This document shows, one piece after another, positions 14,853 through 23,335 of a stretch of 40,344 nucleotides of DNA. The stretch's first letter is position 1; each line of letters starts with the position of its first letter. Both the position numbers and the translations under genes were made by a program. A model generated the notes under the pieces. The model worked only from the letters and a program-made list of their open reading frames with translations, did no database searches and was not told where the DNA came from. The stretch is from Actinomycetes bacterium (lineage in GTDB: Bacteria; Actinomycetota; Actinomycetes; Actinomycetales; Demequinaceae): NCBI GenBank assembly GCA_030428165.1, contig JAUIBG010000004.1:1-40344 (forward strand), read 5' to 3'.

Positions 14853-16244
14853 ATGAGCAGGGCCACCTCTGTTCGCGAGCGCCTGTCGCTGTGGGTGGGC
14901 CACGTCGCCCAGCACTACCCCGCTCGCCTCGCCATGGGCGCCTTCGGCGCCGTCATCCTCGTCGTGACCGGTCTCCTGATGCTCCCGTTCTCGACCGCGT
15001 CGGGCAAGAGCGCGTCGTTCGTCGACGCGCTGTTCACCGCGACATCCGCCGTGTGCGTCACGGGACTCACGGTGGTCGACACCGGCACCTACTGGTCGGA
15101 CTTCGGCCGCGCCGTCATCCTGCTGGGAATCAAGGTGGGCGGACTGGGCGTGATGACGCTCGCGAGCGTGCTGGCGCTGGCGGTCTCGCGGCGGCTCGGG
15201 GTCACCCAGCGCATGCTCGCCGCTGGCGAGGCGCGCGCCTCCGGCCTGGGCGACGTCAAGCGGATGCTCATCATCATCGTGGTGTTCTCGTCCGCGGTGG
15301 AGCTCATCATCACCGCGATCCTCTTCCCACGGTTCTGGATCGACGGACTGCCGCCGCTGAGCGCGCTGTGGCACGCCGTCTTCTATGCGGTCTCCGCCTT
15401 CAACAACGCGGGCTTCGTGCCCAATGCCGGCGGACTGGTCGAGTTCACCGGCGACTTCTGGGTGATCGTGCCGATCGGCATCGGCGTGCTGGTGGGAGCC
15501 CTGGGCTTCCCGGTCTACGTCAACCTCATGGAGTCCTGGAACAAGCCGCGCAACTGGTCGCTGCACACCAAGCTCACCCTGTGGATGGTCGTGGTCCTGA
15601 CCGGCATCTCGACGGTCTTCCTCGGCGTCTTCGAATGGAACAACCCCGCCACCTACGGCGGGGAGTCCGTGCCCACGAGGCTGCTGCACATCTTCTTCGG
15701 CGGCATCAACCAGAGATCGGGCGGCTTCGCCGCGATCAGCCACGAGAACATGACGCAGCAGACGTGGCTGCTCGAGGACGTGATGATGTTCATCGGCGGC
15801 GGCTCGGGAGGCACCGCAGGCGGCATCCGCATCACGACGCTCGCGGTGCTGCTGCTCGCGATCGTGGCCGAGGCGAGGGGCCGTCGCGACATGGAGGCCT
15901 TCGGCAAGCGCATCGGCACCCAGGTGCTCCGCACGGCCGTCGCGATCACGCTCGTGTCGCTGGCCTTCGTGCTGCTCGGGTCCACCGCGGTGCTGTTCCA
16001 GACGGCGCACCTCGGATGGCGGCTGGACGAGGTGCTCTACGAGGTAGTGTCGGCCTATGCGACGTGCGGACTGTCCGTCCTCTCGGCAGAGCAGACTGCA
16101 GCGATGCCGGACTCCACGAAGTACACGCTCACGCTGCTCATGTTCATCGGCCGCGTCGGCACGACGACCATCGCGGCGGCGCTCGCGCTGAACTCCCAGC
16201 GTCGAGTGATCCGCTACCCGTCGGGGAGGATCCTCATTGGCTAA
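14853..16244 (+). CDS. Potassium uptake channel subunit TrkH/KtrB
   Basis: A 463-residue integral membrane K+ translocating subunit. All four selectivity-filter loops are recognisable: 'SAVCVTGLTVVDT', 'AVSAFNNAGFVPN', 'INQRSGGFAAIS' and 'SAYATCGLSVLS', each between paired transmembrane helices (MPM repeats). The length matches KtrB (about 450) better than Proteobacterial TrkH. ATG 14853 lies just after GAGGAGG. A GTG at 14841 is also in frame but leaves no room for a ribosome site. The 3' end overlaps the TrkA gene by 8 bases, so the two subunits are translated together. It would need the cytosolic RCK partner for gating. Confidence 0.93.
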   Translation: MSRATSVRERLSLWVGHVAQHYPARLAMGAFGAVILVVTGLLMLPFSTASGKSASFVDALFTATSAVCVTGLTVVDTGTYWSDFGRAVILLGIKVGGLGVMTLASVLALAVSRRLGVTQRMLAAGEARASGLGDVKRMLIIIVVFSSAVELIITAILFPRFWIDGLPPLSALWHAVFYAVSAFNNAGFVPNAGGLVEFTGDFWVIVPIGIGVLVGALGFPVYVNLMESWNKPRNWSLHTKLTLWMVVVLTGISTVFLGVFEWNNPATYGGESVPTRLLHIFFGGINQRSGGFAAISHENMTQQTWLLEDVMMFIGGGSGGTAGGIRITTLAVLLLAIVAEARGRRDMEAFGKRIGTQVLRTAVAITLVSLAFVLLGSTAVLFQTAHLGWRLDEVLYEVVSAYATCGLSVLSAEQTAAMPDSTKYTLTLLMFIGRVGTTTIAAALALNSQRRVIRYPSGRILIG

Positions 16245-16902
16245 CGAAGCGAAGAACACCGCAGGCGTCCTGGTCATCGGCCTGGGCCGCTTCGGCTCCG
16301 CGCTCGCCGACACCCTCGACAACATGGACGTCGAGGTGCTCGCGGTCGAGACGGACAAGGACCTGGTGGAGCGCTGGTCGCGCCGCCTTCCCGTCGTCGA
16401 GGCCGACGCCACCGACATTCGCGCGCTCGAACAGCTGGGAGCTGACGAGTTCTCGTCCGCCGTGGTCAGCGTCGGCACCAAGCTCGAGGCCTCCGTGCTG
16501 ATCACCGCGAACCTCGTGGACATGGGCATCAAGGAGATCTGGGCCAAGGCGATCTCGCTCGAGCACAAGCGCATCCTCAGCCGCATCGGCGCGCACCACG
16601 TGGTGCTGCCCGAGTCCGAGGCCGGAGCACGCGTGGCCCACTCCGTGGGCGGCCGCATGCTGGACTACATCGAGGTCGAGGACGGGTTCACGATCGTGAA
16701 GCTCTCGGCTCCGCTCGAGACTCACCACTTCACGGTGGGGGCGCTAGACCTGCAGGGCACCTACGGCGTCCACGTCATCGGCGTGATGAACCCCGGCAAG
16801 GACTTCGAGTACGCGACGAAGGACACGCTCATCGAGCCCGAGGCGCTGCTGGTGGTCGCCGGCGAGGGCGAGCTGCTCGAGCGCTTCGCCCAGCGCCCCT
16901 AA
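16237..16902 (+). CDS. Potassium uptake regulatory subunit TrkA/KtrA
   Basis: A 221-residue cytosolic RCK-domain protein that binds nucleotide and gates the TrkH/KtrB channel. The N-terminal Rossmann segment 'VLVIGLGRFGSALADTL' gives the GxGxxG-type motif, 'VEADATDI' and 'AVVSVGTKLEASVL' follow, and the C-terminal RCK_C domain spans about residues 135-221. It starts at TTG 16237, preceded by the strong Shine-Dalgarno GGGGAGG, within the end of the TrkH gene. No other ATG or GTG keeps the nucleotide-binding strand. It is followed directly by a long palindromic region. Confidence 0.93.
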   Translation: MANEAKNTAGVLVIGLGRFGSALADTLDNMDVEVLAVETDKDLVERWSRRLPVVEADATDIRALEQLGADEFSSAVVSVGTKLEASVLITANLVDMGIKEIWAKAISLEHKRILSRIGAHHVVLPESEAGARVAHSVGGRMLDYIEVEDGFTIVKLSAPLETHHFTVGALDLQGTYGVHVIGVMNPGKDFEYATKDTLIEPEALLVVAGEGELLERFAQRP

Positions 16903-17084
16903 CCCCCTCGGGGAAGTGGTGAGTTCTGCGCGTGCGTGCGGCGTGTCGCGCCCCGAAGTGGTGAGTTAATGGCGCTCGGCTCTCGGAGCCGATGCGGTTG
17001 CCGCAGCGCGGAGAACTCACCACATCGACCGGCGACACGCCGCATCCGCGTCAACAAGTCACCACTTCCCGCGTGGGGGGGTTA
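16901..17084. repeat. About 180-bp nested imperfect palindrome with GTGGTGA units
   Basis: The whole gap between the convergent TrkA and Lrp genes is one imperfect palindrome centred near 16984 (CGGCTC TCG GAGCCG). Paired sub-blocks, from outside in, are AACCCCC, GGGAAGTGGTGA (16911-16922, and inverted at 17059-17070), GCGGCGTGTCGC (16939-16950, inverted near 17032-17043) and TGGTGAGTT (16960-16968, inverted at 17013-17021). Four GTGGTGA units are present, two in each direction. It may end transcription from both sides or be a mobile or REP-like element. Confidence 0.75.
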
Positions 17085-17513
17085 GCGGAGCACCGAGCTC
17101 AGGATGATCGACGTCTCCGACCGCCTGACTCCATCCAACGCCCTCACGAAGCCCAACACCTGATCCAGCTCGGCGAGCGAGCCCGCGTGCAGCCGCACGA
17201 TGAGGTCCCACTGCCCGTTGGTCGAGTACAGCTCGGACACGTTCTCGAGTCCCCGCAGCTGCCGGATCACGTAGTCGGCGTTTCGCCCGTGCACCTCGAC
17301 CATCGTCATCGCCTGCACGGTCTCGGCGGCGTCGCGGGTGCGCACGGTGAAGCCCACGATGACCCCGGCGTCCACCAGGCGGTCGATGCGAGCGGTGACT
17401 GTGGCGCGGCTCACCTCCAGCTGCCGCGCGAGCTCGGCGGTGGAGGCGCGGCCGTCCACTCGCAGCGCCGCCAGCAGCGAGCGGTCCAGGTCGTCGAGTC
17501 CCATCTTCTTCAT
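17082..17513 (-). CDS. Lrp/AsnC family transcriptional regulator
   Basis: A 143-residue regulator. The N-terminal HTH 'LDDLDRSLLAALRVDGRASTAELARQLEVSRATVTARIDRLVDAGVIVGF' (quoted as family signature, residues about 4-54) is followed by an AsnC ligand-binding/RAM domain 'AMTMVEVHGRNADYVIRQL' to the end. Such proteins form octamers and respond to amino acids. It is divergent from ornithine cyclodeaminase with 131 bases between, so control of that gene is likely. The start could be TTG 17522, ATG 17513 or ATG 17504. ATG 17513 is preferred as the first standard start, but the ribosome site is weak in all cases. Confidence 0.9.
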   Translation of the reverse strand: MKKMGLDDLDRSLLAALRVDGRASTAELARQLEVSRATVTARIDRLVDAGVIVGFTVRTRDAAETVQAMTMVEVHGRNADYVIRQLRGLENVSELYSTNGQWDLIVRLHAGSLAELDQVLGFVRALDGVRRSETSIILSSVLR

Positions 17514-17574
17514 AGTGCTCAATACTGCCTGTCATATCGCCAGAATGACCAACAGAAATTGCGCACTACGGTCG

Positions 17575-17604
17575 TTGTGGCCTCACATCGCCGGTTCCTA
17601 CGCT
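17575..17604 (+). promoter_or_regulatory. Predicted promoter of the ornithine cyclodeaminase gene
   Basis: TTGTGG (17575-17580), 18-nt spacer and TACGCT (17599-17604). The expected leader of about 34 nt contains the Shine-Dalgarno AGGAGAGG upstream of GTG 17645. The divergent Lrp-type regulator gene begins at 17513, so its operator probably overlaps this region. No clear Lrp palindrome was found. Confidence 0.45.
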
Positions 17605-17644
17605 GAGTCAACCGACAGCATGAGCGCAGGAGAGGACGGCAATA

Positions 17645-18673
17645 GTGACCGGATTCGTGGGAGTGAACGACGCGGCCAGGTGGGTGGCGACGACCGGCGT
17701 GGAGGCCATCGTGCCCGGCATGGTCGAGTACCTCGAGCACGACTTCCGCCGCTGGGAGCAGTTCGACAAGATGCCCCGCGTCGCGAGCCACACCCCGCTG
17801 GGCTGCATGGAGCTCATGCCCACCGCGGACACGGAGCTGTACGGCTTCAAGTACGTCAACGGCCACCCGTCCAACCCCGCCCGCGGCTTCAACACCGTCG
17901 TCGCGTTCGGCATGCTCGCGGACGTCAGCAACGGGTATCCGATCTTCATGTCCGAGATGACCCTGCTCACGGCGATCCGCACGTCCTCCACCTCCGCCAT
18001 GGCGGCGAAGGCGCTCGCCCGCAAGGACTCGCGCGTCCACGGCATGGTGGGCGCCGGCAGCCAGTCCGAGTTCCAGGCTCTCGCCATGCGCGCGGTGCTG
18101 GGCCTGAATGAGATCGTCGTCTACGACATCGACCCCGACGCGATCGCCAAGTTCGTGCGCAACCTCCGTCCGCTCGGATTCGAGATCACGGTCGCGGCCG
18201 ATGCGGCAGAGGCGGCCGCCGCCGGCGACGTCGTCACCACCTGCACGGCCGACAAGCGCCGCAACGTGATCCTGCGCGACGGCGACGTCAGGCCGGGAAC
18301 CCACGTCAACACCATCGGCGGCGACACCCCTGGCAAGACCGAGCTCGACCCCGCACTGCTGGACCGCGGACCCGTCTTCGTCGAGTTCCCGCCGCAGACC
18401 AGGGTCGAGGGCGAGATCCAGGCCAAGCCCGCGGACTTCCCCGTCACCGAGCTGTGGAAGGTCATCGACGGCCGGGTGCCTGGGCGCACGTCCGACGACC
18501 AGATCACCATCTTCGACTCCGTGGGCTTCGCGATCGAGGACTTCGCGGCCCTGCGCTACCTGCGCGACGCCACCCTCGGCACGCCCTACGTCACCGACAT
18601 CGACCTGGTCGCCGAGCCCGACGACCCCAAGGACCTCTTCGGCCTGCTCGGGGCGCTCTCGCCGGTGGGCTGA
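17645..18673 (+). CDS. Ornithine cyclodeaminase
   Basis: A 342-residue OCD/mu-crystallin family enzyme converting L-ornithine to L-proline and ammonia with bound NAD+. Length and residues match the Pseudomonas putida enzyme: Lys69 in 'YGFKYVNGHP' and Asp227 in 'NTIGGDTPGK' correspond to its catalytic Lys69 and Asp228. The Rossmann motif is 'GMVGAGSQSEFQA' near residue 133. This makes true ornithine cyclodeaminase more likely than alanine dehydrogenase or ketimine reductase relatives. The GTG start has an AGGAGAGG ribosome site. Together with PutA 6 kb away, it would route ornithine to glutamate through proline. Confidence 0.9.
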   Translation: MTGFVGVNDAARWVATTGVEAIVPGMVEYLEHDFRRWEQFDKMPRVASHTPLGCMELMPTADTELYGFKYVNGHPSNPARGFNTVVAFGMLADVSNGYPIFMSEMTLLTAIRTSSTSAMAAKALARKDSRVHGMVGAGSQSEFQALAMRAVLGLNEIVVYDIDPDAIAKFVRNLRPLGFEITVAADAAEAAAAGDVVTTCTADKRRNVILRDGDVRPGTHVNTIGGDTPGKTELDPALLDRGPVFVEFPPQTRVEGEIQAKPADFPVTELWKVIDGRVPGRTSDDQITIFDSVGFAIEDFAALRYLRDATLGTPYVTDIDLVAEPDDPKDLFGLLGALSPVG

Positions 18674-18716
18674 CGCACCCACCCAACCATTCGCGGCGGC
18701 CGCGCGTCCTCACTGC

Positions 18717-19703
18717 ATGGAGACCATCAGCACCGCCGTTCGCCCCCACCGCCGCGCCGCCCGCACCGGCGCCATCGCCGCGCTCCTGCTGGCCGGATCG
18801 CTCGGCCTCGCCGGATGCTCCAGCGCCTTCGAATCGGGCGCGACCGACGGCGCCTACGGCGAGCCCGAGATGCTCTACGACGAGGCAGGCGGCGCCGACG
18901 CCTCATACGCGGCAGCCGAGGAGTCCGAGGCCTACACGGAGGACGGGTCCGGCGACGCGACGCTCGTCTCCGACGCCGACCGCGCGGTCATCGTCACCGG
19001 ATCGATGGCCATCACCGTGGACGACCCGTCCGAGGCCGCCCAGCGCGCCTCCGACATCGTCGAGGGCGCCGGCGGCCGCATCGACGCCAGGGAGGAGCAG
19101 GCGGCGACCGAGTATCAGACGGGCTGGGCCAGCCTCACGCTGCGCATTCCGGCGGACAAGCTCGACACCACGCTCGACGACCTGCGCGAGCTGGGCGAGG
19201 TCGACAATCTCTCGACCAGCTCGTACGACGTCTCGACCGAGGTCCAGGACGTCGAGTCCCAGATCGCCACGCTGGAGCAGTCGATCACCAGGATCCGCGG
19301 CCTCATCGCCGAGGCCGAGGACCTCACCGACCTCATCTACCTCGAGGACCAGCTCGCGAACCGCGAGGCCGAGCTGCAGTGGCTCGAGGCCCGCCAGCGC
19401 GGTCTCGACGACCAGGTCGCCATGTCGACGATCCACCTGGGGCTCTACAGCGAGGACGCCGAGCCGGAGCCCGAGCCTGGCACGTTCCTCAGCGGCCTGC
19501 AGGGCGGCTGGGACGCCTTCATCGGCTTCTGGTCGGTCGTGCTGGTGGTGCTCGGCGCGATCACCCCGTGGCTCGTCCTGGCGGCGCTCATCGCGCTGGC
19601 CGCCTGGCTCACGGTGCGGTTCGCGCGCCGCCGTCGCACGGACGCCACGGCCGATGCCGGGGTCGGCTCCGCAACGGAGCCCACCTCGACGACGGTCGAG
19701 TAG
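18717..19703 (+). CDS. DUF4349 lipoprotein with coiled coil and C-terminal membrane helix
   Basis: A 328-residue protein. The signal peptide ends in lipobox LAGC (Cys near residue 35). An acidic low-complexity linker rich in Tyr, Glu and Asp follows. From about residue 95 there is a DUF4349 domain ('SMAITVDDPSEAAQRASDIVEGAGGRI' start, 'LRIPADKLDTTLDDLRELGEV' core), then a long coiled coil (about 178-235), then a transmembrane helix (about 265-300) and a basic tail. Function is unknown for the family. The ATG at 18717 has no good Shine-Dalgarno. It lies 43 bases after ornithine cyclodeaminase and may be read through from it. It converges with the amidohydrolase, the stops being 4 bases apart. 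Confidence 0.85.
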   Translation: METISTAVRPHRRAARTGAIAALLLAGSLGLAGCSSAFESGATDGAYGEPEMLYDEAGGADASYAAAEESEAYTEDGSGDATLVSDADRAVIVTGSMAITVDDPSEAAQRASDIVEGAGGRIDAREEQAATEYQTGWASLTLRIPADKLDTTLDDLRELGEVDNLSTSSYDVSTEVQDVESQIATLEQSITRIRGLIAEAEDLTDLIYLEDQLANREAELQWLEARQRGLDDQVAMSTIHLGLYSEDAEPEPEPGTFLSGLQGGWDAFIGFWSVVLVVLGAITPWLVLAALIALAAWLTVRFARRRRTDATADAGVGSATEPTSTTVE

Positions 19704-19707
19704 CCGG

Positions 19708-21195
19708 CTAGATCCCCCGCCAGGTGAAGCGGCCACCCACCAGGGTGGCCGCGACCGGCATGCCGCGCACCGTGTCGCGGTCGGCGGTGAGCGGGTCGGC
19801 GTCCGTGAGGATCAGGTCGGCGGGCTGACCTACCTCGAGCGTGGTCCTGGCCGATGCGGCCAGCGCCTCCGCGAGGCCGATCGCCTCCTGGGGCTGCCAC
19901 GGCTCCTGGTCGTCCCTGGTGCGCCACACGGCCGAGGCGATCGCCTCCCACGGGTCCGGCGGCGCCACCGGCGCGTCCGATCCGAGCACGACTCGGACGC
20001 CCGCAGCGAGCATCGTGCGGAAGGCGAACGCGCGGTCGGAGCGGCCGGGCCAGGCGACGTCCACGACGTCGCGGTCGTCCATGGCGTGCTCGGGCTGCAC
20101 GCAGGCGCCGATGCCCAGGCCGGCCATCCGCGAGGCGTCGCCGGCGCCGAGCAACTGGGCGTGCTCCACTCGCCCGGCAGCGCCGGTCTCCTCGAAGGCG
20201 TCCAGGACGGAGGCAAGCGCACGGTCGCCGATCGCATGCACGGCCGCCCAGATGCCGGCCTCCCTGGCCGCCGACACCAGCCTCACCAGCTCGTCGTGGG
20301 GGACATTCTCGATGCCGTAGTGCGGGTCCTCCCCCGGCGCGGCGGGATACGGCTCGTTCAGCCAGGCGCTCCTGGTGTTGATCGCACCGTCGACGATCAC
20401 CTTCAGCGGCCCCATCGTCACCAGGCCGGACGCCTCCAGCGCCTGACCGCTGCGCTGGCCGCGCGCGATCGCCCTGTCGAGGTGCTCGGGCCAGACGCTC
20501 GCCACGACGCGCAGCAGGTCGGCGCCTCCGGCGATGCGGCCGGGCCACTCCGCCGGGTTGTCGGTGTTCTCGAAGTCGATCACGCCGACGAGGCCACGCC
20601 GGGCCATCTCGCGCTGAGCGTCCGCGTAGGACTCGAGCGCAGGCGCCGCCTTGAACGCGGGCGACCCCAGCGCGGCGAAGAACTCGTTCTCCCGCACGAT
20701 GCCGCTCGGGTCCAGCTCGATTCCGGCGAGCCTCGCAGCGGCCGAGTTGATCCATCCGGAGTGGAGGTCCACGCCCACGATCACCACGGGCCGGTGCGGC
20801 GCGACGGCGTCGAGCAGGGCCGCGCTGGGCTGCTCGTCCCAGAGCATGCGCTTCATGCCCCCCGCGAAGAGCACCGCGTCGCTCGCGGGATCCGCCCGCA
20901 GAGCCTCGGCCACGCCTGCCAGCGCCTCGCCAGGCGAGTGCGCGTCGGACAGGTCGAGGCGCTCGCGCGTCGCGACCCACTGGGTGAAGTGCACGTGCTC
21001 GTCCCAGAGCCCGGGGCCGATCCAACGGCCTCCGCAGTCGACGCGTTCCGCCCCTGGAGTCTCCAGCGATCCCACGTCAAGCGATCCCACAGCGCCGATG
21101 CCGGCGATGAGGCCGTCGGACAGCAGGATGTCGACGGGCTCGCCGCCGTACGGTCGGGCGCCGCTCAGCAGCACCGGGTCAGGGCCGTGGGTCAC
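19708..21195 (-). CDS. YtcJ-like metal-dependent amidohydrolase
   Basis: A 495-residue amidohydrolase-3 family enzyme, cytoplasmic. Metal-site signatures in order: 'LWDEHVHFTQW' (HxH) near residue 65, 'WAAVHAIGDRAL' near 300, 'RVEHAQLL', 'CVQPEHAMDD' and the terminal Asp in 'VVLGSDAPVAPPDPW'. The final 'GQPADLILTDADPLTA' strand is typical of the composite beta-sandwich. YtcJ relatives act on N-acyl or imide bonds of varied small molecules, so the substrate cannot be given. It starts at GTG 21195, 27 bases after rskA, so it may be the last gene of the sigma-factor operon. Confidence 0.85.
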   Translation of the reverse strand: MTHGPDPVLLSGARPYGGEPVDILLSDGLIAGIGAVGSLDVGSLETPGAERVDCGGRWIGPGLWDEHVHFTQWVATRERLDLSDAHSPGEALAGVAEALRADPASDAVLFAGGMKRMLWDEQPSAALLDAVAPHRPVVIVGVDLHSGWINSAAARLAGIELDPSGIVRENEFFAALGSPAFKAAPALESYADAQREMARRGLVGVIDFENTDNPAEWPGRIAGGADLLRVVASVWPEHLDRAIARGQRSGQALEASGLVTMGPLKVIVDGAINTRSAWLNEPYPAAPGEDPHYGIENVPHDELVRLVSAAREAGIWAAVHAIGDRALASVLDAFEETGAAGRVEHAQLLGAGDASRMAGLGIGACVQPEHAMDDRDVVDVAWPGRSDRAFAFRTMLAAGVRVVLGSDAPVAPPDPWEAIASAVWRTRDDQEPWQPQEAIGLAEALAASARTTLEVGQPADLILTDADPLTADRDTVRGMPVAATLVGGRFTWRGI

Positions 21196-21222
21196 ATCGC
21201 CAGCCTAGGACTGGCGAGGGCG

Positions 21223-21969
21223 TCAGGCCTCCGCAAGTACCCCCCGCACGAGGGAGTCGCCGGAGTGCGTCGGCACGCCGTCGAACGGCTCCCTGGAGAT
21301 GTCGACGATGGGGTGGATCGCGAGGTCGAAGCCGTCGGGGATGACGAACCTGCCCTCGGCGCTGTCGAGGAAGCCCACCGAGATCATGCCCTCGACCGAC
21401 GTGTCGATGAGCCAGACCTCGAGAGCCGCATTGGCGTCGACCTCCACGGCCGCGTCGATCACGAGCTCGCGGTGGCCGTCCTCGAACTCCTCGACCCTGG
21501 CGGTGCCGACCTCGTCCTCGGTCGAGAGGTCGGCCAGCTCGGTCTGGGCGATCACGGTGCCGTCGGCCTGGGGGCCCCCCACCTGGGCGCCGATCGCGGC
21601 GCCGCTGGCCACCAACGCCAGCCCTGCGGCCGCGGCCAGCGACCACCGCGCGAAGCGCGATCCCGAGCGCGGGGCGGGTTCGGCATCGGCCTGAGGGGCG
21701 CGCGCCACCGGCACGGCCTCGCCCGCGCCGTCCACGACCGACAGCGCCGGGCGTGGCCGGTCCACACCCGTCTCCTCGGCGATGCTGTCCCACAGGGCCG
21801 CTGGGGGCTCGACGAGCTCGCCGTCGGAGCCATCGAGGACGCTGACGATCGCGCGCAGCTGCTCCACCTCGGTGCTGCACGTCGCGCACGCGGCGGCATG
21901 CGACGCGTCGGCCTCCGAGACCTGCTCGCCCATCGCGAGCGCGGCGAGGGTCTCCTCGTCACAGTGCAT
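21223..21969 (-). CDS. rskA: Anti-sigma factor RskA-like
   Basis: A 248-residue membrane anti-sigma factor. The N-terminal cytoplasmic zinc anti-sigma domain has 'SHAAACATCSTEVEQL' (HxxxCxxC) at residues about 23-31. A linker leads to a single transmembrane helix 'WSLAAAAGLALVASGAAIGAQV' (about 108-130), and the extracytoplasmic RskA domain ends 'DLAIHPIVDISREPFDGVPTHSG'. It would sequester the adjacent sigma factor until cleaved by membrane proteases. The start at 21969 overlaps the sigma gene by 11 bases, giving one-to-one translation. Length is normal for RskA. Confidence 0.93.
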   Translation of the reverse strand: MHCDEETLAALAMGEQVSEADASHAAACATCSTEVEQLRAIVSVLDGSDGELVEPPAALWDSIAEETGVDRPRPALSVVDGAGEAVPVARAPQADAEPAPRSGSRFARWSLAAAAGLALVASGAAIGAQVGGPQADGTVIAQTELADLSTEDEVGTARVEEFEDGHRELVIDAAVEVDANAALEVWLIDTSVEGMISVGFLDSAEGRFVIPDGFDLAIHPIVDISREPFDGVPTHSGDSLVRGVLAEA

Positions 21970-22519
21970 CCTCCATCACCCCCAAGGTGTCTCTCAGTGC
22001 GATCAGCGATCGCCGGATATGGCTCTTCACGGTGCCGATGGGCATGTCCATCGTCGCCGAGATCTGCTGGTGCGTCATGCCCTCGAAGTAGGCCATCGCC
22101 ACCAGTTGCGACTTGGGCGGGCCGAGCCGCCTCACCTCGTCGGCGACCAGCACGCTGCGGTCGATGTCGTCGAGCGGCGCCTCGCCCCCGCCGACTGCGA
22201 CCAGGACGTCCGGCTCGGCGGCGTGCTCCCGCACCCTCGCCCGGGCCGCGAGCGCATCGGCGATGCGGCGCTTCGCGATCGTCGTGAGCCAGGCGCGCAG
22301 CACGCCGCGCTCCGGATCGAACGACTCCCGCGACTTCCATGCCGCCACGAAGGTCGCCTGCGTCACGTCCTCGGCATCGGCCCTCGAGCCCAGCTTCCGC
22401 AGCGCCATGGTGAACACGAGAGCGGAGGCGTCCCGGTAGAGCTCCTCGAGCGCGCCATCGTCGCCGCGGGCGAACCGGCGGCCGAGGTCGTCAGCGTCGA
22501 CGTCGCGATCGATGTCCAT
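21959..22519 (-). CDS. sigK: ECF sigma factor, SigK-like
   Basis: A 186-residue extracytoplasmic-function sigma factor. Region 2 contains 'ALEELYRDASALVFTMALRKLGSRADAEDVTQATFVAAWKS' (shown as family signature near residues 25-65). Region 4 has 'PPKSQLVAMAYFEGMTHQQISATMDMPIGTVKSHIRRSL' near 135-175. The pairing with an RskA-type anti-sigma factor fits SigK. ATG 22519 is preferred: GGAAG lies 6 nt before it. TTG 22555 in the same frame would add 12 residues of no known similarity. It lies 42 bases after the sortase stop, so the upstream DUF4397 promoter may transcribe it. Confidence 0.9.
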   Translation of the reverse strand: MDIDRDVDADDLGRRFARGDDGALEELYRDASALVFTMALRKLGSRADAEDVTQATFVAAWKSRESFDPERGVLRAWLTTIAKRRIADALAARARVREHAAEPDVLVAVGGGEAPLDDIDRSVLVADEVRRLGPPKSQLVAMAYFEGMTHQQISATMDMPIGTVKSHIRRSLIALRDTLGVMEDAL

Positions 22520-22561
22520 CCAGGCTTCCGTGACGGGAGGGCTCGTGAGGGTCAATGCGGA

Positions 22562-23242
22562 TCAACCTACACGCTTCGCATAGACGATGACGTTGTCCTC
22601 ATAACTCAGCCTTTCGGGGATCCACACGCCCCCGCAGGTGACGAGTGCGAGCCTCGACGGGCCGTCCTCGCGGAACAGCGTCTCGACGTCGAGGTCCGGC
22701 TTGTAGACCTGCTGGCGGTCGAACACCTCGTAGACGGCCGTCGTGCCGTCCTCGAGCGTCACCGTGATCCTGTCGCCCTCGCGGGCGTCGTGGATGTTCG
22801 CGAACGGCCCGAGCCCATCACGGGTGTCCACGTGGCTGAACAGGACTGCGGTGCCCTCGTCGGCGCCTGGCGCGGCGCCGAACCGGTACCAGCCCGCCTT
22901 CTCCGTGCCGGGCGGCACCTCGACCTGGCCGTCGTCTCGCAGGCCGGCGGGGACCACCGGCATGTCGATGGACAGGTCGGCGGACGTCACCTGCACCGGC
23001 GGCGGGAGTCTGTCGGCGCCCAGTGCGGTCAGGTCGGCCGTGACGATCTGGACGTCGGGCAGAGCCGCCTCGGCCTCGATCGCGGGGATGGTGTCGACCA
23101 TCGCCTCGACGCCCGCCGGCGGCACGGTCGCCTCCGGACTGGCGAGGTCCGCAGGCCCGAGCTCGGGCCCCGGGGGAGCCGCGCACGCCGCCAGGGCGAG
23201 GATGACGACCCCGGCAAGGGTGCCGGCGCGGAGCGTGATCAT
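22562..23242 (-). CDS. Class F sortase, predicted lipoprotein
   Basis: A 226-residue sortase. Catalytic residues are His137 in 'FSHVDT', Cys203 in 'LALVTCGGVW' and Arg211 in 'PERLSYEDNVIVYA', the class F pattern (TCGG). The N-terminus 'MITLRAGTLAGVVILALAACAAPPG' looks like a lipoprotein signal with LAAC rather than a plain membrane anchor. Class F sortases are an actinobacterial group whose substrates are poorly known. The start at 23242 has AGGAGG upstream. The neighbouring DUF4397 protein, 93 bases upstream, is the obvious candidate partner, although it lacks an LPXTG. The cysteine protease-transpeptidase call is firm, the substrate is not. Confidence 0.92.
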   Translation of the reverse strand: MITLRAGTLAGVVILALAACAAPPGPELGPADLASPEATVPPAGVEAMVDTIPAIEAEAALPDVQIVTADLTALGADRLPPPVQVTSADLSIDMPVVPAGLRDDGQVEVPPGTEKAGWYRFGAAPGADEGTAVLFSHVDTRDGLGPFANIHDAREGDRITVTLEDGTTAVYEVFDRQQVYKPDLDVETLFREDGPSRLALVTCGGVWIPERLSYEDNVIVYAKRVG

Positions 23243-23280
23243 GACGAGCCTCCTGACGATCAGAAGTGGGAACGGAGCGA

Positions 23281-23321
23281 GCCGGTGGCGGCCGGGAGAG
23301 TGGGTGGTGGCCGCCACCGGC
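23281..23321 (-). promoter_or_regulatory. 13-bp perfect hairpin between DUF4397 and sortase genes
   Basis: GCCGGTGGCGGCC (23281-23293) pairs perfectly with GGCCGCCACCGGC (23309-23321) around a 15-nt loop. No T-run follows, so it is more likely an mRNA stabiliser or partial terminator that lowers sortase and sigK expression relative to DUF4397. Confidence 0.65.
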
Positions 23322-23335
23322 ACAGGTGTGGAGTG

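Noticed and set aside
18454-22287. Open reading frame of over 1200 codons on the plus strand
   Set aside because: It lies antisense to the amidohydrolase, rskA and sigK and out of frame with DUF4349, and its translation is low-complexity Arg/Pro/Ala. It is a product of high GC, not a gene.
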